Assembly: GCA_016786665.1 (NCBI GenBank)
Contig: JAEUVZ010000007.1
Coordinates: forward strand, 1 to 64,000
DNA length: 64,000 nucleotides
Source: Flavipsychrobacter sp.
Lineage (GTDB): Bacteria; Bacteroidota; Bacteroidia; Chitinophagales; Chitinophagaceae
Reading direction: 5' to 3'
The position numbers were made by a program, and so were the translations under genes. The notes under the pieces were generated by a model. The model saw nothing but the letters and a program-made list of their open reading frames with translations. It made no database searches and was not told where the DNA came from. Positions 1 through 8,517 of this stretch are shown in pieces (position 1 is the stretch's first letter; every line of letters starts with the position of its first letter).

Positions 1-672
1 CCGGTCCTTCTCTACCTGCAGGCTACCATCAGAGAGCGCTCCAAGCACTTTTACCTCCCATGTCTGCTTGTCATCGCTAAACCGCTGCACCCTGCCCCGC
101 TTGTACAGCAGGTGATTGTATTCTTCCAGTATCTGCCGGGCAGAAAAAGGCTGGTATAAATTGGCCAGTATCCGCTCCCGGAGCTCACTGCGAAGCTCTT
201 CCATATGAAACCTCTTACCCGACTGTATCCGCAGCGAGGTAGCATGTGGCAATGAATCGGGGAAACTACTTTGCAGTACATTCAGGCCCAGCCCTACCAC
301 TCCATATACCCACTGACTGCCCCTAATAACATTCTCCAGCAGTATACCCCCTGCCTTTTTGTCATTAATAATTATATCATTGGGCCATTTAATACGTATA
401 TCCCACCCTTCGTGCAACTCTTCCAGGTAGCCGGCTACTGCGGTGGCAATAGCAGCATTGTAGAGGAACTGCTCCCGTAAAGCCCTGTCGGGATTGGCGA
501 TAATACTCATCAGGAGGCTATCACCGGGCTCGGCGCTCCATTGTCTTCCGCGCTGGCCCTTACCCTGGGTCTGCTCACGGGCTACCACCGTAAGGCCTTC
601 TTGTGCCTTATCGGCATCTATCAGGCGCATGGCATAGTTATTGGTACTGTCTATGGTATCAAGGACTATCAT
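1..672 (-). CDS. birA: Biotin--[acetyl-CoA-carboxylase] ligase, C-terminus cut by window edge
   Basis: Attaches biotin to the carrier domain of biotin-dependent carboxylases in the cytoplasm via biotinyl-AMP. From ATG 672 the frame is open for 224 codons to the window edge. It begins with a DTIDSTNNYA motif and carries the substrate loop VVAREQTQGKGQRGRQW near residues 30-45, the biotin ligase signature. The last visible residues (ALSDGSLQVEKDR) look like the small C-terminal SH3-like domain, so only about 15-30 residues should be missing. No N-terminal winged helix is present, so this is the enzyme-only (non-repressor) form. A TTG about 12 codons upstream is a possible alternative start. Divergent from rsfS. 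Confidence 0.93.
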   Translation of the reverse strand, partial: MIVLDTIDSTNNYAMRLIDADKAQEGLTVVAREQTQGKGQRGRQWSAEPGDSLLMSIIANPDRALREQFLYNAAIATAVAGYLEELHEGWDIRIKWPNDIIINDKKAGGILLENVIRGSQWVYGVVGLGLNVLQSSFPDSLPHATSLRIQSGKRFHMEELRSELRERILANLYQPFSARQILEEYNHLLYKRGRVQRFSDDKQTWEVKVLGALSDGSLQVEKDR

Positions 673-718
673 CGGGGCATTTAATACAGTTATAAGGCTA
701 AGTGCCAAAAGAATGTTT

Positions 719-726
719 TACTTTTG
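719..726 (+). promoter_or_regulatory. Candidate -7 box (TACTTTTG) for rsfS-ftsH
   Basis: Exact match to the Bacteroidota TAnnTTTG element, 42 nt before the rsfS start in the birA/rsfS divergent gap. No clear -33 TTTG partner is visible. Confidence 0.4.
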
Positions 727-768
727 ATAGGAGTAAAGATATTACCAAACACAAATAGTTGAGCAAAT

Positions 769-1167
769 TTGGATAAAATAATCACGGCGCTGCAAGGACG
801 AAAGAAAACCAATACCCGTCTTACCAGGAACAGTAAGCTTTTTAAAAATATCTTAAAGGCAATCAAAGAAAAAAAGGGGGAAGAAATCGTTTCGCTTGAT
901 CTGCGGAAGATAGATGAGGCGGTAGCGGACTTTTTTATCCTTTGCGAAGCCAAGTCGCACATCCAAATAAAAGCTATAGCCGACAACGTGGAGAAGGTAG
1001 TAAGAGAAGAATGTGACGAGCGCCCTTACCATATGGAGTCAGGAGACCAGTGGACCCTGGTAGACTACGTAAACGTGGTGGTACATGTTTTCCAGCACGA
1101 ACAACGGAATTTTTACGACCTGGAAAGCCTTTGGGAAGACGCAGAAAGAATGGAACACAACGATTAG
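769..1167 (+). CDS. rsfS: Ribosome silencing factor RsfS
   Basis: Binds L14 (uL14) of the 50S subunit and blocks subunit joining, shutting down translation in starvation. The 132 residues match the usual RsfS length. The core runs from about residue 24: EKKGEEIVSLDLRKIDEAVADFF, then KAIADNVEKVV, then WTLVDYVNVVVHVF, then FYDLESLWEDAER, all family hallmarks. The start is TTG at 769: an in-frame TGA lies at 760-762 and no in-frame ATG occurs before the conserved core. ftsH follows after 40 nt, so the two are probably cotranscribed. The birA-rsfS-ftsH order is common in Bacteroidota. Confidence 0.95.
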   Translation: MDKIITALQGRKKTNTRLTRNSKLFKNILKAIKEKKGEEIVSLDLRKIDEAVADFFILCEAKSHIQIKAIADNVEKVVREECDERPYHMESGDQWTLVDYVNVVVHVFQHEQRNFYDLESLWEDAERMEHND

Positions 1168-1207
1168 CGCATTAATACACACGGATAACAACGGATTTAA
1201 AGTAACA

Positions 1208-3223
1208 ATGGAAGATAACAAACCAAAAGGCGGACAAGGCCAGGGACCCGATAAGAACGCTCCCCGCAAAGGCCCACGCTTTAATATTTACTGGGTGTAC
1301 GGCATCATAGCCCTTACCCTCCTGGGCTTACAGTTCTTTGTAAGCAACACCGGCACCGGTGCACGCGAAATAAGCTTCAAAGAGTTTAAGGATAAATACC
1401 TGAAGCAAGGCAAGGTGGAGAAAATCTATGTGTATAACAACATAGAAGTAGAAGCACATCTGAAGAAAGAAACAACGCCGGAAACGCCCCCGAAAGGACG
1501 CGCAGTGGACAAAAACCAGGTTGTATCTTTCCAGATAGGTTCGGTAGACCAATTTAATGACGACCTGCAACGCGCCTATACAGAAGACAGCACCCGTGTA
1601 ATGGCGGAGCAGGAAAGGCCGGCGGTGTTCTACGAAAAACGCAGCAACCTGATGCACGAACTGCTGAACTCGTTCCTGCTGCCCATCCTTATTATAGTGG
1701 CCATGTGGTTCCTGCTGCTCCGTAAGATGGGCGGAGGTGCCGGTGGCGCCGGCGGAAGCGGCGGCATATTTAATATCGGCAAATCGAAAGCACAGCTTTT
1801 TGAAAAAGGTACGCGCGTGAACATTACCTTCAATGATGTAGCGGGCCTGGATGAAGCTAAAGTGGAAGTAATGGAAATCGTTGACTTCCTGAAGAACCCT
1901 AAGAAGTACACCGCCCTGGGCGGTAAGATACCTAAGGGGGCGCTACTGGTAGGCCCTCCGGGCACCGGTAAAACCTTGCTGGCGAAAGCCGTGGCGGGTG
2001 AAGCCCAGGTTCCGTTCTTCTCCATGTCGGGCTCCGACTTCGTAGAACTGTTTGTAGGGGTGGGCGCCAGCCGCGTTCGCGACCTGTTTAAACAAGCGCG
2101 TGAAAAAGCACCTTGTATCGTGTTCATAGACGAAATAGACGCTATAGGACGTGCCCGTGGCAAAAATGTAGTGATGAGCAACGACGAACGTGAGAACACG
2201 CTCAACCAACTACTGGTGGAAATGGATGGCTTCAGCGGCGATACCGGCATCATTGTTCTGGCGGCTACCAACCGCCCGGATGTACTGGATACGGCGCTCC
2301 TGCGCCCCGGCCGTTTCGACAGGCAGATATCTATAGACATACCCGATGTAAAGGGACGCGAGAAGATATTTGACGTGCACCTGAAACCTATCAAAAAATC
2401 GAAGGACCTGAATATCAGCAAACTGGCTTCTCAAACACCAGGCTTTGCCGGCGCCGATATAGCTAATATCTGTAACGAAGCCGCCCTCATAGCCGCCCGT
2501 AAAGGCAAGACAGAGGTGGATATGGGCGACTTTAACGATGCTATAGACCGCGTAATAGGCGGCCTGGAGAAGAAGAACAAAATCATATCTCCTGAAGAGA
2601 AAAAAATCATTGCCTTCCACGAGGCCGGACATGCTGTGTGCGGCTGGTTCCTGGAGCATGCTTACCCGCTCATCAAGGTTTCTATTGTTCCGCGGGGTGT
2701 GGCAGCACTTGGCTACGCACAATACCTGCCCAAAGAGCAATACCTCTATACTGTAGAGCAAATGCAAGACCAGATAGTGGCGCTTTTTGGTGGCCGTGCC
2801 GCAGAAGAGCTGATCTTTGGAAAGATATCTACCGGCGCGCAGAACGACCTGGAACGCATTACCAAGATGGCCTACTCTATGGTAACCATTTATGGTATGA
2901 ACAGCAAGGTGGGCAACATATCTTACCACGATGGGCAGCAGGAGTACAATATGGCCAAGCCATACTCTGAAGAAACCGCTAAAATAATTGATGAAGAAGT
3001 TCGCGCACTGATATTGGGACAGTATGAACGTACCAAGCAACTGCTGAGCAAACACATCAACCACCTCAACGCCCTGGCGGAAGAACTGCTGAAAAAAGAA
3101 GTGCTCTTTAAAGACGACCTGGAGCGCCTGATAGGCAAACGCCCCTACGAAGAAATGACACCAAACGAAGGTATACCCCCGGTAGCCGGCGGCGTAATGG
3201 AGTCGGACTCTTACCAAGGATAA
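1208..3223 (+). CDS. ftsH: ATP-dependent zinc metalloprotease FtsH
   Basis: Membrane-anchored AAA+ protease that extracts and degrades misfolded membrane proteins and selected cytoplasmic substrates. It has 671 aa. TM1 is about residues 27-46, followed by a periplasmic segment, TM2 ([16 protein letters not shown]), a Gly-rich linker, Walker A GPPGTGKT at 249-256, Walker [13 protein letters not shown], the second region of homology with RPGRFDRQ, and the zinc site HEAGH at 471-475. The frame is open upstream, but ATG 1208 gives the expected short N-terminus before TM1 and does not overlap rsfS. A strong intrinsic terminator follows at 3246-3274. Confidence 0.98.
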   Translation: MEDNKPKGGQGQGPDKNAPRKGPRFNIYWVYGIIALTLLGLQFFVSNTGTGAREISFKEFKDKYLKQGKVEKIYVYNNIEVEAHLKKETTPETPPKGRAVDKNQVVSFQIGSVDQFNDDLQRAYTEDSTRVMAEQERPAVFYEKRSNLMHELLNSFLLPILIIVAMWFLLLRKMGGGAGGAGGSGGIFNIGKSKAQLFEKGTRVNITFNDVAGLDEAKVEVMEIVDFLKNPKKYTALGGKIPKGALLVGPPGTGKTLLAKAVAGEAQVPFFSMSGSDFVELFVGVGASRVRDLFKQAREKAPCIVFIDEIDAIGRARGKNVVMSNDERENTLNQLLVEMDGFSGDTGIIVLAATNRPDVLDTALLRPGRFDRQISIDIPDVKGREKIFDVHLKPIKKSKDLNISKLASQTPGFAGADIANICNEAALIAARKGKTEVDMGDFNDAIDRVIGGLEKKNKIISPEEKKIIAFHEAGHAVCGWFLEHAYPLIKVSIVPRGVAALGYAQYLPKEQYLYTVEQMQDQIVALFGGRAAEELIFGKISTGAQNDLERITKMAYSMVTIYGMNSKVGNISYHDGQQEYNMAKPYSEETAKIIDEEVRALILGQYERTKQLLSKHINHLNALAEELLKKEVLFKDDLERLIGKRPYEEMTPNEGIPPVAGGVMESDSYQG

Positions 3224-3245
3224 TAAAATACAACAAAGCTGTAGG

Positions 3246-3274
3246 AACGCTTCCCCTCCACGGGAAGCGTTTTT
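3246..3274 (+). terminator. Intrinsic terminator after ftsH
   Basis: Perfect 10-bp stem (3246-3255 with 3262-3271), 6-nt loop, then a T run. Ends the rsfS-ftsH unit. Confidence 0.9.
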
Positions 3275-3307
3275 ATTTTACCTTAGCGGTACACATTGTT
3301 TCCAGAG

Positions 3308-3955
3308 ATGAAGACCTCGAAAGCACGAGAAAATATACTGTCTAAAATCCGTAAAGCACTGGGCACCCACAAGGCCCCGCAGCCCTACCCGGCTGCCGCT
3401 GAGGACGTGACACCGGTATATAGCACAACGGAACTTACTGATGAAGAGAACTTTGCCTCGGCATTCATAAAACTGGGCGGTAAGTTTGTATACTGCTACA
3501 ATGAGGCCGACCTGGTGGAAAATATACACGTCCTCTACGAAAACTCCGGTTGGAAACAAGTGATTTGCTCCGACCCTGCATTGCAAAACGTATTGAACAA
3601 AAACCGGCTACACATCTCTACCCTTGCCGACCACACCTTCCCTGAAGCGGAGGTATGCATTACCGGCTGTGAGGCCCTGGTGGGGCGTACGGGCTCGATA
3701 TTATTCAGCAGCCGCCAGTTTATGGGGCGTACAGCTCCCGTTTACTATCCTATTCACATTATAGTAGCCTATGCCCACCAGGTAGTGGCAGATACCAACC
3801 ATGGCTTTCGGCTGCTGCAGGAAAAGTATGGGGAGCAAATGCCCTCTATGGTCAACTTTAACGCTGGGCCAAGCCGCACCGCTGATATAGAAAAGACACT
3901 GGTAGTGGGCGTACACGGCCCGGCTGAAGTGTATTGCTTTTACGTAGACGCATAA
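3308..3955 (+). CDS. LUD-domain protein (LutC/YkgG family), orphan
   Basis: 215 aa, a single LUD domain. In full lactate-utilisation operons the LutC-type subunit works with LutA and LutB, but neither is present here. Visible features are an N-terminal helical segment (KARENILSKIRKALG), the CEALVGRTGSILFSS stretch with conserved Gly and Arg, and a C-terminal NAGPSRTADIEKTLVVGVHGP motif typical of the family. ATG 3308 is preferred over an upstream TTG. A near-consensus TACCTTAG box lies at 3279-3286. A solitary LUD gene downstream of ftsH is, to my knowledge, recurrent in Bacteroidota, and its biochemical role there is not established. Confidence 0.85.
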   Translation: MKTSKARENILSKIRKALGTHKAPQPYPAAAEDVTPVYSTTELTDEENFASAFIKLGGKFVYCYNEADLVENIHVLYENSGWKQVICSDPALQNVLNKNRLHISTLADHTFPEAEVCITGCEALVGRTGSILFSSRQFMGRTAPVYYPIHIIVAYAHQVVADTNHGFRLLQEKYGEQMPSMVNFNAGPSRTADIEKTLVVGVHGPAEVYCFYVDA

Positions 3956-4143
3956 AAAATGCCGTAGGTAGGAACTTACAGCATTAAGCGGGTATCATCG
4001 GTAGAATTCAAAAAAAGGCAAGCGGGTACAGGGGCCGGCCGTTGTAAAACGTAAAAGGATGTAATGCATAGCAATCTACCCCTTGTGCCACAAAACAAGC
4101 ACAATCTTACCGCTGGCTAACCTACCATTTGCCTAAATACAGG

Positions 4144-4180
4144 TTTCGTCCGACGAATGGATAGTTTCGTCCGACGAATG
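4144..4180. repeat. Two tandem palindromes at 21-bp spacing, operator-like
   Basis: The 16-mer TTTCGTCCGACGAATG occurs identically at 4144-4159 and 4165-4180. Its 13-bp core TTCGTC-C-GACGAA is a perfect inverted repeat. The centre-to-centre distance is 21 bp, two helical turns. It starts 4 nt beyond the stop of the LytTR regulator. The geometry suggests a protein-binding site; the one-base spacer makes an RNA hairpin unlikely. Confidence 0.6.
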
Positions 4181-4183
4181 ACA

Positions 4184-4954
4184 TTACTCCGCATTCCTGG
4201 ATTTGAGCCCAGCCGTACGGGTTATTTTGCTGAAAACGGAATTGAACTCATTGCGTATGCCCTTAGAGACTGGTATCTGCATATTGTCATCCATCACCAC
4301 AACACCCGAAGTTTCAAATCGTTTTATAGAATGTAAATTCACTATGTAAGACCGGTGGACCTGGAAAAAGTTAGCATCGTCCACCAGTTTCTTGAATTCG
4401 CCCAAGTTGTAGGAACTGACAATACTGTATGACTTGGTCACCACTTTGGTGTATTTATTAACGCTCTCAAAGTATAATATCTCACTGGCGTTGAGGTAGT
4501 CGATTCCTTTCAGGTTCGGGATACCGATTTTAATAGCGCCGGAACCGGATTCGGGCACAAAAGGCTTCTTGCCCTGGTTCACGCCTTTTATCCGGTCTAT
4601 CGCCTTGTTTACGGCAAAGGACAACTCATAGTCTTCTATGGGCTTTAATACATAGCCTGCGGCTGAAAACTTAATGGCCTCCATTGCATATTCGCTGTGC
4701 GCCGTTACAAAAATGACCTGGAAGGGCATATCCGGGAACAACTTCAGCAGATCAATGCCGCTTTTTTCGGGCATGGAGATGTCCAGGAATACAAGATTAA
4801 CAGTGTCCATACGCAACACCTCCAGGGCTTTTTTCCATTCCGTGAATGTTCCCACCACGTTGATGTTTGGGAACAATATGCCCAGGCGCTCATGAAGCAG
4901 GTCTATTGCTTTCGCTTCATCATCAATAATCACACACTTAATCTCATGCGACAT
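4184..4954 (-). CDS. LytTR-family response regulator
   Basis: 256 aa. The receiver domain (about 5-125) has the acidic pair D11/D12, phosphoacceptor D58 in LVFLDISMP, the switch T in VIFVTAHS and K in GYVLKPIEDYEL. A linker follows, then a LytTR DNA-binding domain (about 145-250) with NASEILYFESVNKYTKVVT, LGEFKKLVDDANFFQVHRSYIVNLHSIKRF and IPVSKG. LytTR proteins typically bind pairs of direct repeats about two helical turns apart. The ATG overlaps the 3' end of the sensor kinase by 11 bp, so the pair is translationally coupled. The target genes are not shown by the sequence. See the tandem palindromes just past its stop. Confidence 0.93.
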   Translation of the reverse strand: MSHEIKCVIIDDEAKAIDLLHERLGILFPNINVVGTFTEWKKALEVLRMDTVNLVFLDISMPEKSGIDLLKLFPDMPFQVIFVTAHSEYAMEAIKFSAAGYVLKPIEDYELSFAVNKAIDRIKGVNQGKKPFVPESGSGAIKIGIPNLKGIDYLNASEILYFESVNKYTKVVTKSYSIVSSYNLGEFKKLVDDANFFQVHRSYIVNLHSIKRFETSGVVVMDDNMQIPVSKGIRNEFNSVFSKITRTAGLKSRNAE

Positions 4955-7900
4955 ACTTAATATTTTTCAGGGTTAATGTTACGGTAGTTCCGGTTTCGGG
5001 GAACACCTTGTCAGTGTATTCAAGTTTTATATCCATCCGCTCATACTGGCGGAAAACATCCAGCAACTGATTGGTGAGCCGTGTACCGTACGACTCTTTG
5101 GTAGCGCTTTCTTCGTTTATACGGCGTGCCGCCACCCTTCCTACTCCATTGTCGTCTATTATACATATCAGTTCGGTACTGTCTTTTCCCTGCATGAATT
5201 TAAGCAAAAGTTGCCCACCACCTGTTTCTCTATGAAACAGTCCATGATTAATGGCGTTCTCTACCAATGGCTGCAGCAGCAGCGATGGTAGCTGTATGTT
5301 GCGTGCGGGAAGTTTGTTGTCCACTTGCACCTCATAGTCAAACTTTTGCTCAAACCGTACCTGCTGCAACTCTATGTAGTTCTTCAGCATCTTTATTTCT
5401 TCCTCCAGCAGCGTGTACCGGTCTTGCGATGACTTTAGGTAGGAACGTAGTAACTGGGAGAATTTATTGACATGTACGTATGCATCATCCACTCGCTTTT
5501 TGCTGATGAAGTATAGGGACGTGCTCAATGTGTTGAAGATAAAGTGTGGATTTATCTGCGAGTGTATAGCGCGCAACTCCAGGTCGGTAAGCATCTGCCG
5601 TCGTTCGTTCTTTTTAGCTACAAAGTACCGTGTTACCAATATCGTTACCGCAATAAGGCCTGCAAACAATAGTATTCCTGATATCCAGAAGATGGTTCTC
5701 CAGCGTGAAGTTTGCCACCAATAAGGGTAACGGTAAACATAGATGGTGTAGACAGGACTCTCATAAAGGTCGTCACGTACCTGTACCGCTACCGGATGGT
5801 ATGCTCCCGGCTCCAGCGCTTCGAGGAATATCTCGCCGGACCCAGACTCTACGCTCTTCCCGGAAATCCGGTAGGTGTACCCGAGCTCGCCACCGCCGTG
5901 ATAGTTGATGGCATCGAAGCGCATATTATGTTCTCCCTGCCTGATGCGGAATGTGTCGCCGGTCCGGATTCTGACCTCTTCGGGTGAACTACCGATGAGG
6001 GTAAACAGATCATCCTCAGCCGGACAGTATCGTGCCTGCTGCACCAGGTCTGCAAGCGTGAATGAGAACACTCCCCTGTTAGTGGATAGCATCGCATACC
6101 CGTCGTCTGTAACGCCAAAATTCATTATCTGGTTATACCTGGGTTTACCCATAGTATAGTTTGGCGCCACATAGAGCTGGCCTAGCTTTCCTTTTCCCTT
6201 TATGCGTGCATAAGCCACGCCAAAGTCGCCAGCCAGTACCAGTAAGTCATTCACTACCCGCATTTCCGCACCCCGCATGTTTACAAAGAATTCCAACCGA
6301 GATAACTTCCGGTGCTCTATATCCAGCAAAAAAATACGCTCATCTCCCAGCAGCAGCATATTGCCAAACCTATCAGGTACTATCTGCCGGAAATTATTCA
6401 CGCCAGGCATTTTTGCATCGGATACCTGGAATACTTTTTCCTTGCCGGTCTTACTATTCCGTGATACAATCTTCTTGGTATTGTAAAAGACCACGTCATC
6501 AGAGCTGGGGTCAGCAAAGACCTTTTCGTAGCGGTCAAAATACAATGGAGCGGAATATACCGTATCGCCAAGTATAGCGTGCCGGAAAATATAGTCGTGC
6601 GCCAGGGTATAGAGTACGTCTCCCTGCAGGTACATATTGTGTATGTGATTGTAAATAGCCTTCTTAATATCGCTTTTGCTAGCTGATTTCAGGACAGGAG
6701 CCAATGTCTCTCCGTCATTAACCAGGTGCCCTGTAAAAACATCATCCATTTCGCGCACCTTGCCCGTCTTCTGATCGTAATGGAAAAGCCCTTCTATGCA
6801 ACCGAAGTAAAGAGCGTCGCTGTTGCCCGATATTGTTTTAAGAATGATGCCGCGGGGGAGTGCAATACGCTTAGTTACCTTATTGGCCGTTACTTCGTAC
6901 ACTACAGAAGTTCTGTTATCCGCCCAATACGCATTGCTCCCTATCGTGCCCAGCAATACGCTACCACCGGGTAACTGTGCGCTGGTATCAATATTGTATA
7001 ATGCCGGCAGTGCAGGATTCAACCAGGTACCATCGCCATTGGTGGTGTACCAGTCATTGCCATTATTGTCGTGCATTTTATACGCTGGTTGTGCCGCCGT
7101 GGGCAAAATATCCTGCAAGGATACCCGTTGCTGGCATACCAGGTTCGTGTCCAGCACATACATAAACCGGTCGGTAAACAGCGAGGTGCGCTTGTCAGTA
7201 TTCCCTTTACTGTAGTGTGGGATTATCGTATAAATTTTTTCATCCGGGTACGCACCCATGCCCTTCAGCGTGATCAATCTCTTGGAGCAATTGTCCAGGT
7301 CCAGCAATTCAATCTCGTTGCCGTTGAACTGAAATATAAATATCTTGTTGTCAGGCGACATGCCCGTACGTGCCCGGTACCTACTCACTGTATCAGGCAG
7401 CACACAAACCTGGCGGGTTATCTTCCGGCCCTTTTCCAGCCGGTGCGAATAAAGAACGCCATTGCTATCTACCGTATTGAAGGTATAATTGCCCTGCGTG
7501 GATAGTACCCTGGCATTCCGGCCCAGCAACGCATAGCTGCCATCTTTCAGCAGGAATTTTTTGGCGACATCTCCCGCCACCACTACCAGGAATAGCGGGT
7601 CGTGGCCCGCTATGAAATAAAACACCCCATCTTGCTCCGCCAGGTACGAGGCTATAAAGAGCCGGTCATTGCTTTGGAACGGTAACGCCTTGTACTTATT
7701 ATCCTTTATGTAGCCGAAACTATATCCGAAACTATACAACCATATGCGGTCGCTTCCATCGGCATAGAGCTGCCATATATCATCGGCGGGCAGGCCGGTA
7801 CCGGCATCGAAGCGCTTGAAAGAGTAGCCATTGTATTTTACTACTCCTTTCTCGGTGCACAACCATGTATAACCCTTGCTATCCCGCAGCAGGCTGTATA

Positions 7901-8024
7901 CATTGTTACTAGGCATGCCATTGCTTATATCGAAATGAACAAAGCGGGATGTATCTACTTTTGCTGAAACAGGCCCCGGAGCGGCTAGTAAAAATATGAT
8001 TATGAACAGCAGCAGGCGCCTCAT
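4944..8024 (-). CDS. Sensor histidine kinase, periplasmic beta-propeller with LytS-type kinase
   Basis: 1026 aa. A signal peptide (MRRLLLFIIIFLLAAPGPVSA) is followed by propeller repeats of the two-component-regulator type (FDISNGMPSNNVYSLLRDSKGYTWLCTE, FKRFDAGTGLPADDIWQLYADG), then a Y_Y_Y-like Ig fold (LGYTYRIS, LEPGAYHPVAVQVRD) and one TM (TIFWISGILLFAGLIAVTILV). The cytoplasmic part has the LytS-type phosphoacceptor motif INPHFIFNTL with H827, the N-box LLLQPLVENAINHGL and G-box IDDNGVGR. ATG 8024 is chosen because it starts the signal peptide; an upstream TTG adds residues that would spoil it. It presumably phosphorylates the adjacent LytTR regulator; the ligand is unknown. Unlike hybrid two-component systems the regulator is a separate protein. 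Confidence 0.92.
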   Translation of the reverse strand: MRRLLLFIIIFLLAAPGPVSAKVDTSRFVHFDISNGMPSNNVYSLLRDSKGYTWLCTEKGVVKYNGYSFKRFDAGTGLPADDIWQLYADGSDRIWLYSFGYSFGYIKDNKYKALPFQSNDRLFIASYLAEQDGVFYFIAGHDPLFLVVVAGDVAKKFLLKDGSYALLGRNARVLSTQGNYTFNTVDSNGVLYSHRLEKGRKITRQVCVLPDTVSRYRARTGMSPDNKIFIFQFNGNEIELLDLDNCSKRLITLKGMGAYPDEKIYTIIPHYSKGNTDKRTSLFTDRFMYVLDTNLVCQQRVSLQDILPTAAQPAYKMHDNNGNDWYTTNGDGTWLNPALPALYNIDTSAQLPGGSVLLGTIGSNAYWADNRTSVVYEVTANKVTKRIALPRGIILKTISGNSDALYFGCIEGLFHYDQKTGKVREMDDVFTGHLVNDGETLAPVLKSASKSDIKKAIYNHIHNMYLQGDVLYTLAHDYIFRHAILGDTVYSAPLYFDRYEKVFADPSSDDVVFYNTKKIVSRNSKTGKEKVFQVSDAKMPGVNNFRQIVPDRFGNMLLLGDERIFLLDIEHRKLSRLEFFVNMRGAEMRVVNDLLVLAGDFGVAYARIKGKGKLGQLYVAPNYTMGKPRYNQIMNFGVTDDGYAMLSTNRGVFSFTLADLVQQARYCPAEDDLFTLIGSSPEEVRIRTGDTFRIRQGEHNMRFDAINYHGGGELGYTYRISGKSVESGSGEIFLEALEPGAYHPVAVQVRDDLYESPVYTIYVYRYPYWWQTSRWRTIFWISGILLFAGLIAVTILVTRYFVAKKNERRQMLTDLELRAIHSQINPHFIFNTLSTSLYFISKKRVDDAYVHVNKFSQLLRSYLKSSQDRYTLLEEEIKMLKNYIELQQVRFEQKFDYEVQVDNKLPARNIQLPSLLLQPLVENAINHGLFHRETGGGQLLLKFMQGKDSTELICIIDDNGVGRVAARRINEESATKESYGTRLTNQLLDVFRQYERMDIKLEYTDKVFPETGTTVTLTLKNIKYVA

Positions 8025-8078
8025 CTCCGGGTAGGTACTTTTTGTAATAATACTCAAAATAAAACTCTAAATCAATAG

Positions 8079-8086
8079 TAACTTTG
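8079..8086 (+). promoter_or_regulatory. Candidate -7 box (TAACTTTG) for the haemoglobin-deaminase pair
   Basis: Exact TAnnTTTG match ending 21 nt before ATG 8108, in the gap divergent from the sensor kinase. Confidence 0.5.
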
Positions 8087-8107
8087 CCCCTACTAACTTC
8101 AACGTTC

Positions 8108-8503
8108 ATGGCCACGGACATAAGCAACGAGAGCGATATACAACTGCTGGTAAATACCTTTTACGACCGGGTGAAGCAGGACGAAACCATCGGTTATATT
8201 TTCCAACAGGCCATAGGCGAAGACTGGAGCCACCACCTGCCCATCATGTACCGCTTCTGGGGCACTATACTGCTGCACGTGGAGGGCTATAAAGGAAACG
8301 TCATCAATAAGCATATAGAACTGGACAAAAAGATACCCCTGGAGAAAGAACACTTTAACCGCTGGCTCCAGCTATGGGAAGGCACCGTAGACGACCTGTT
8401 TGCCGGAGAAGTAGCCAACGAAGCAAAAAACAGGGCCTCGCTGATGCTACACCTCATCAGCATGAAGGTGGAGTGGGCGAGGCTGGGAAAAAGCATACTG
8501 TAA
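8108..8503 (+). CDS. Group III truncated haemoglobin
   Basis: 131 aa, the usual size of 2-on-2 globins. Cytoplasmic haem protein; members bind O2, NO or nitrite, and the physiological role of group III forms is poorly defined. The B-helix pair FY occurs in LLVNTFYDRV, the PIMYRFWGTILL segment follows, and KEHFNRWLQLW carries the likely proximal His and the conserved Trp. ATG 8108 is preferred over an in-frame TTG 24 nt upstream, which lies inside the promoter box. The adenine deaminase gene starts 14 nt after the stop, so the two probably share a transcript. Confidence 0.88.
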   Translation: MATDISNESDIQLLVNTFYDRVKQDETIGYIFQQAIGEDWSHHLPIMYRFWGTILLHVEGYKGNVINKHIELDKKIPLEKEHFNRWLQLWEGTVDDLFAGEVANEAKNRASLMLHLISMKVEWARLGKSIL

Positions 8504-8517
8504 AACAAAAAAACTTA

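Noticed and set aside
1630-2421. A long minus-strand frame across the ftsH AAA domain
   Set aside because: Ser/Pro/Arg-rich shadow of ftsH with no recognisable domain.
3308-3955. LUD protein as part of a lactate-utilisation (LutABC) operon
   Set aside because: Neither LutA nor LutB is nearby and the gene stands alone between a terminator and a convergent gene.
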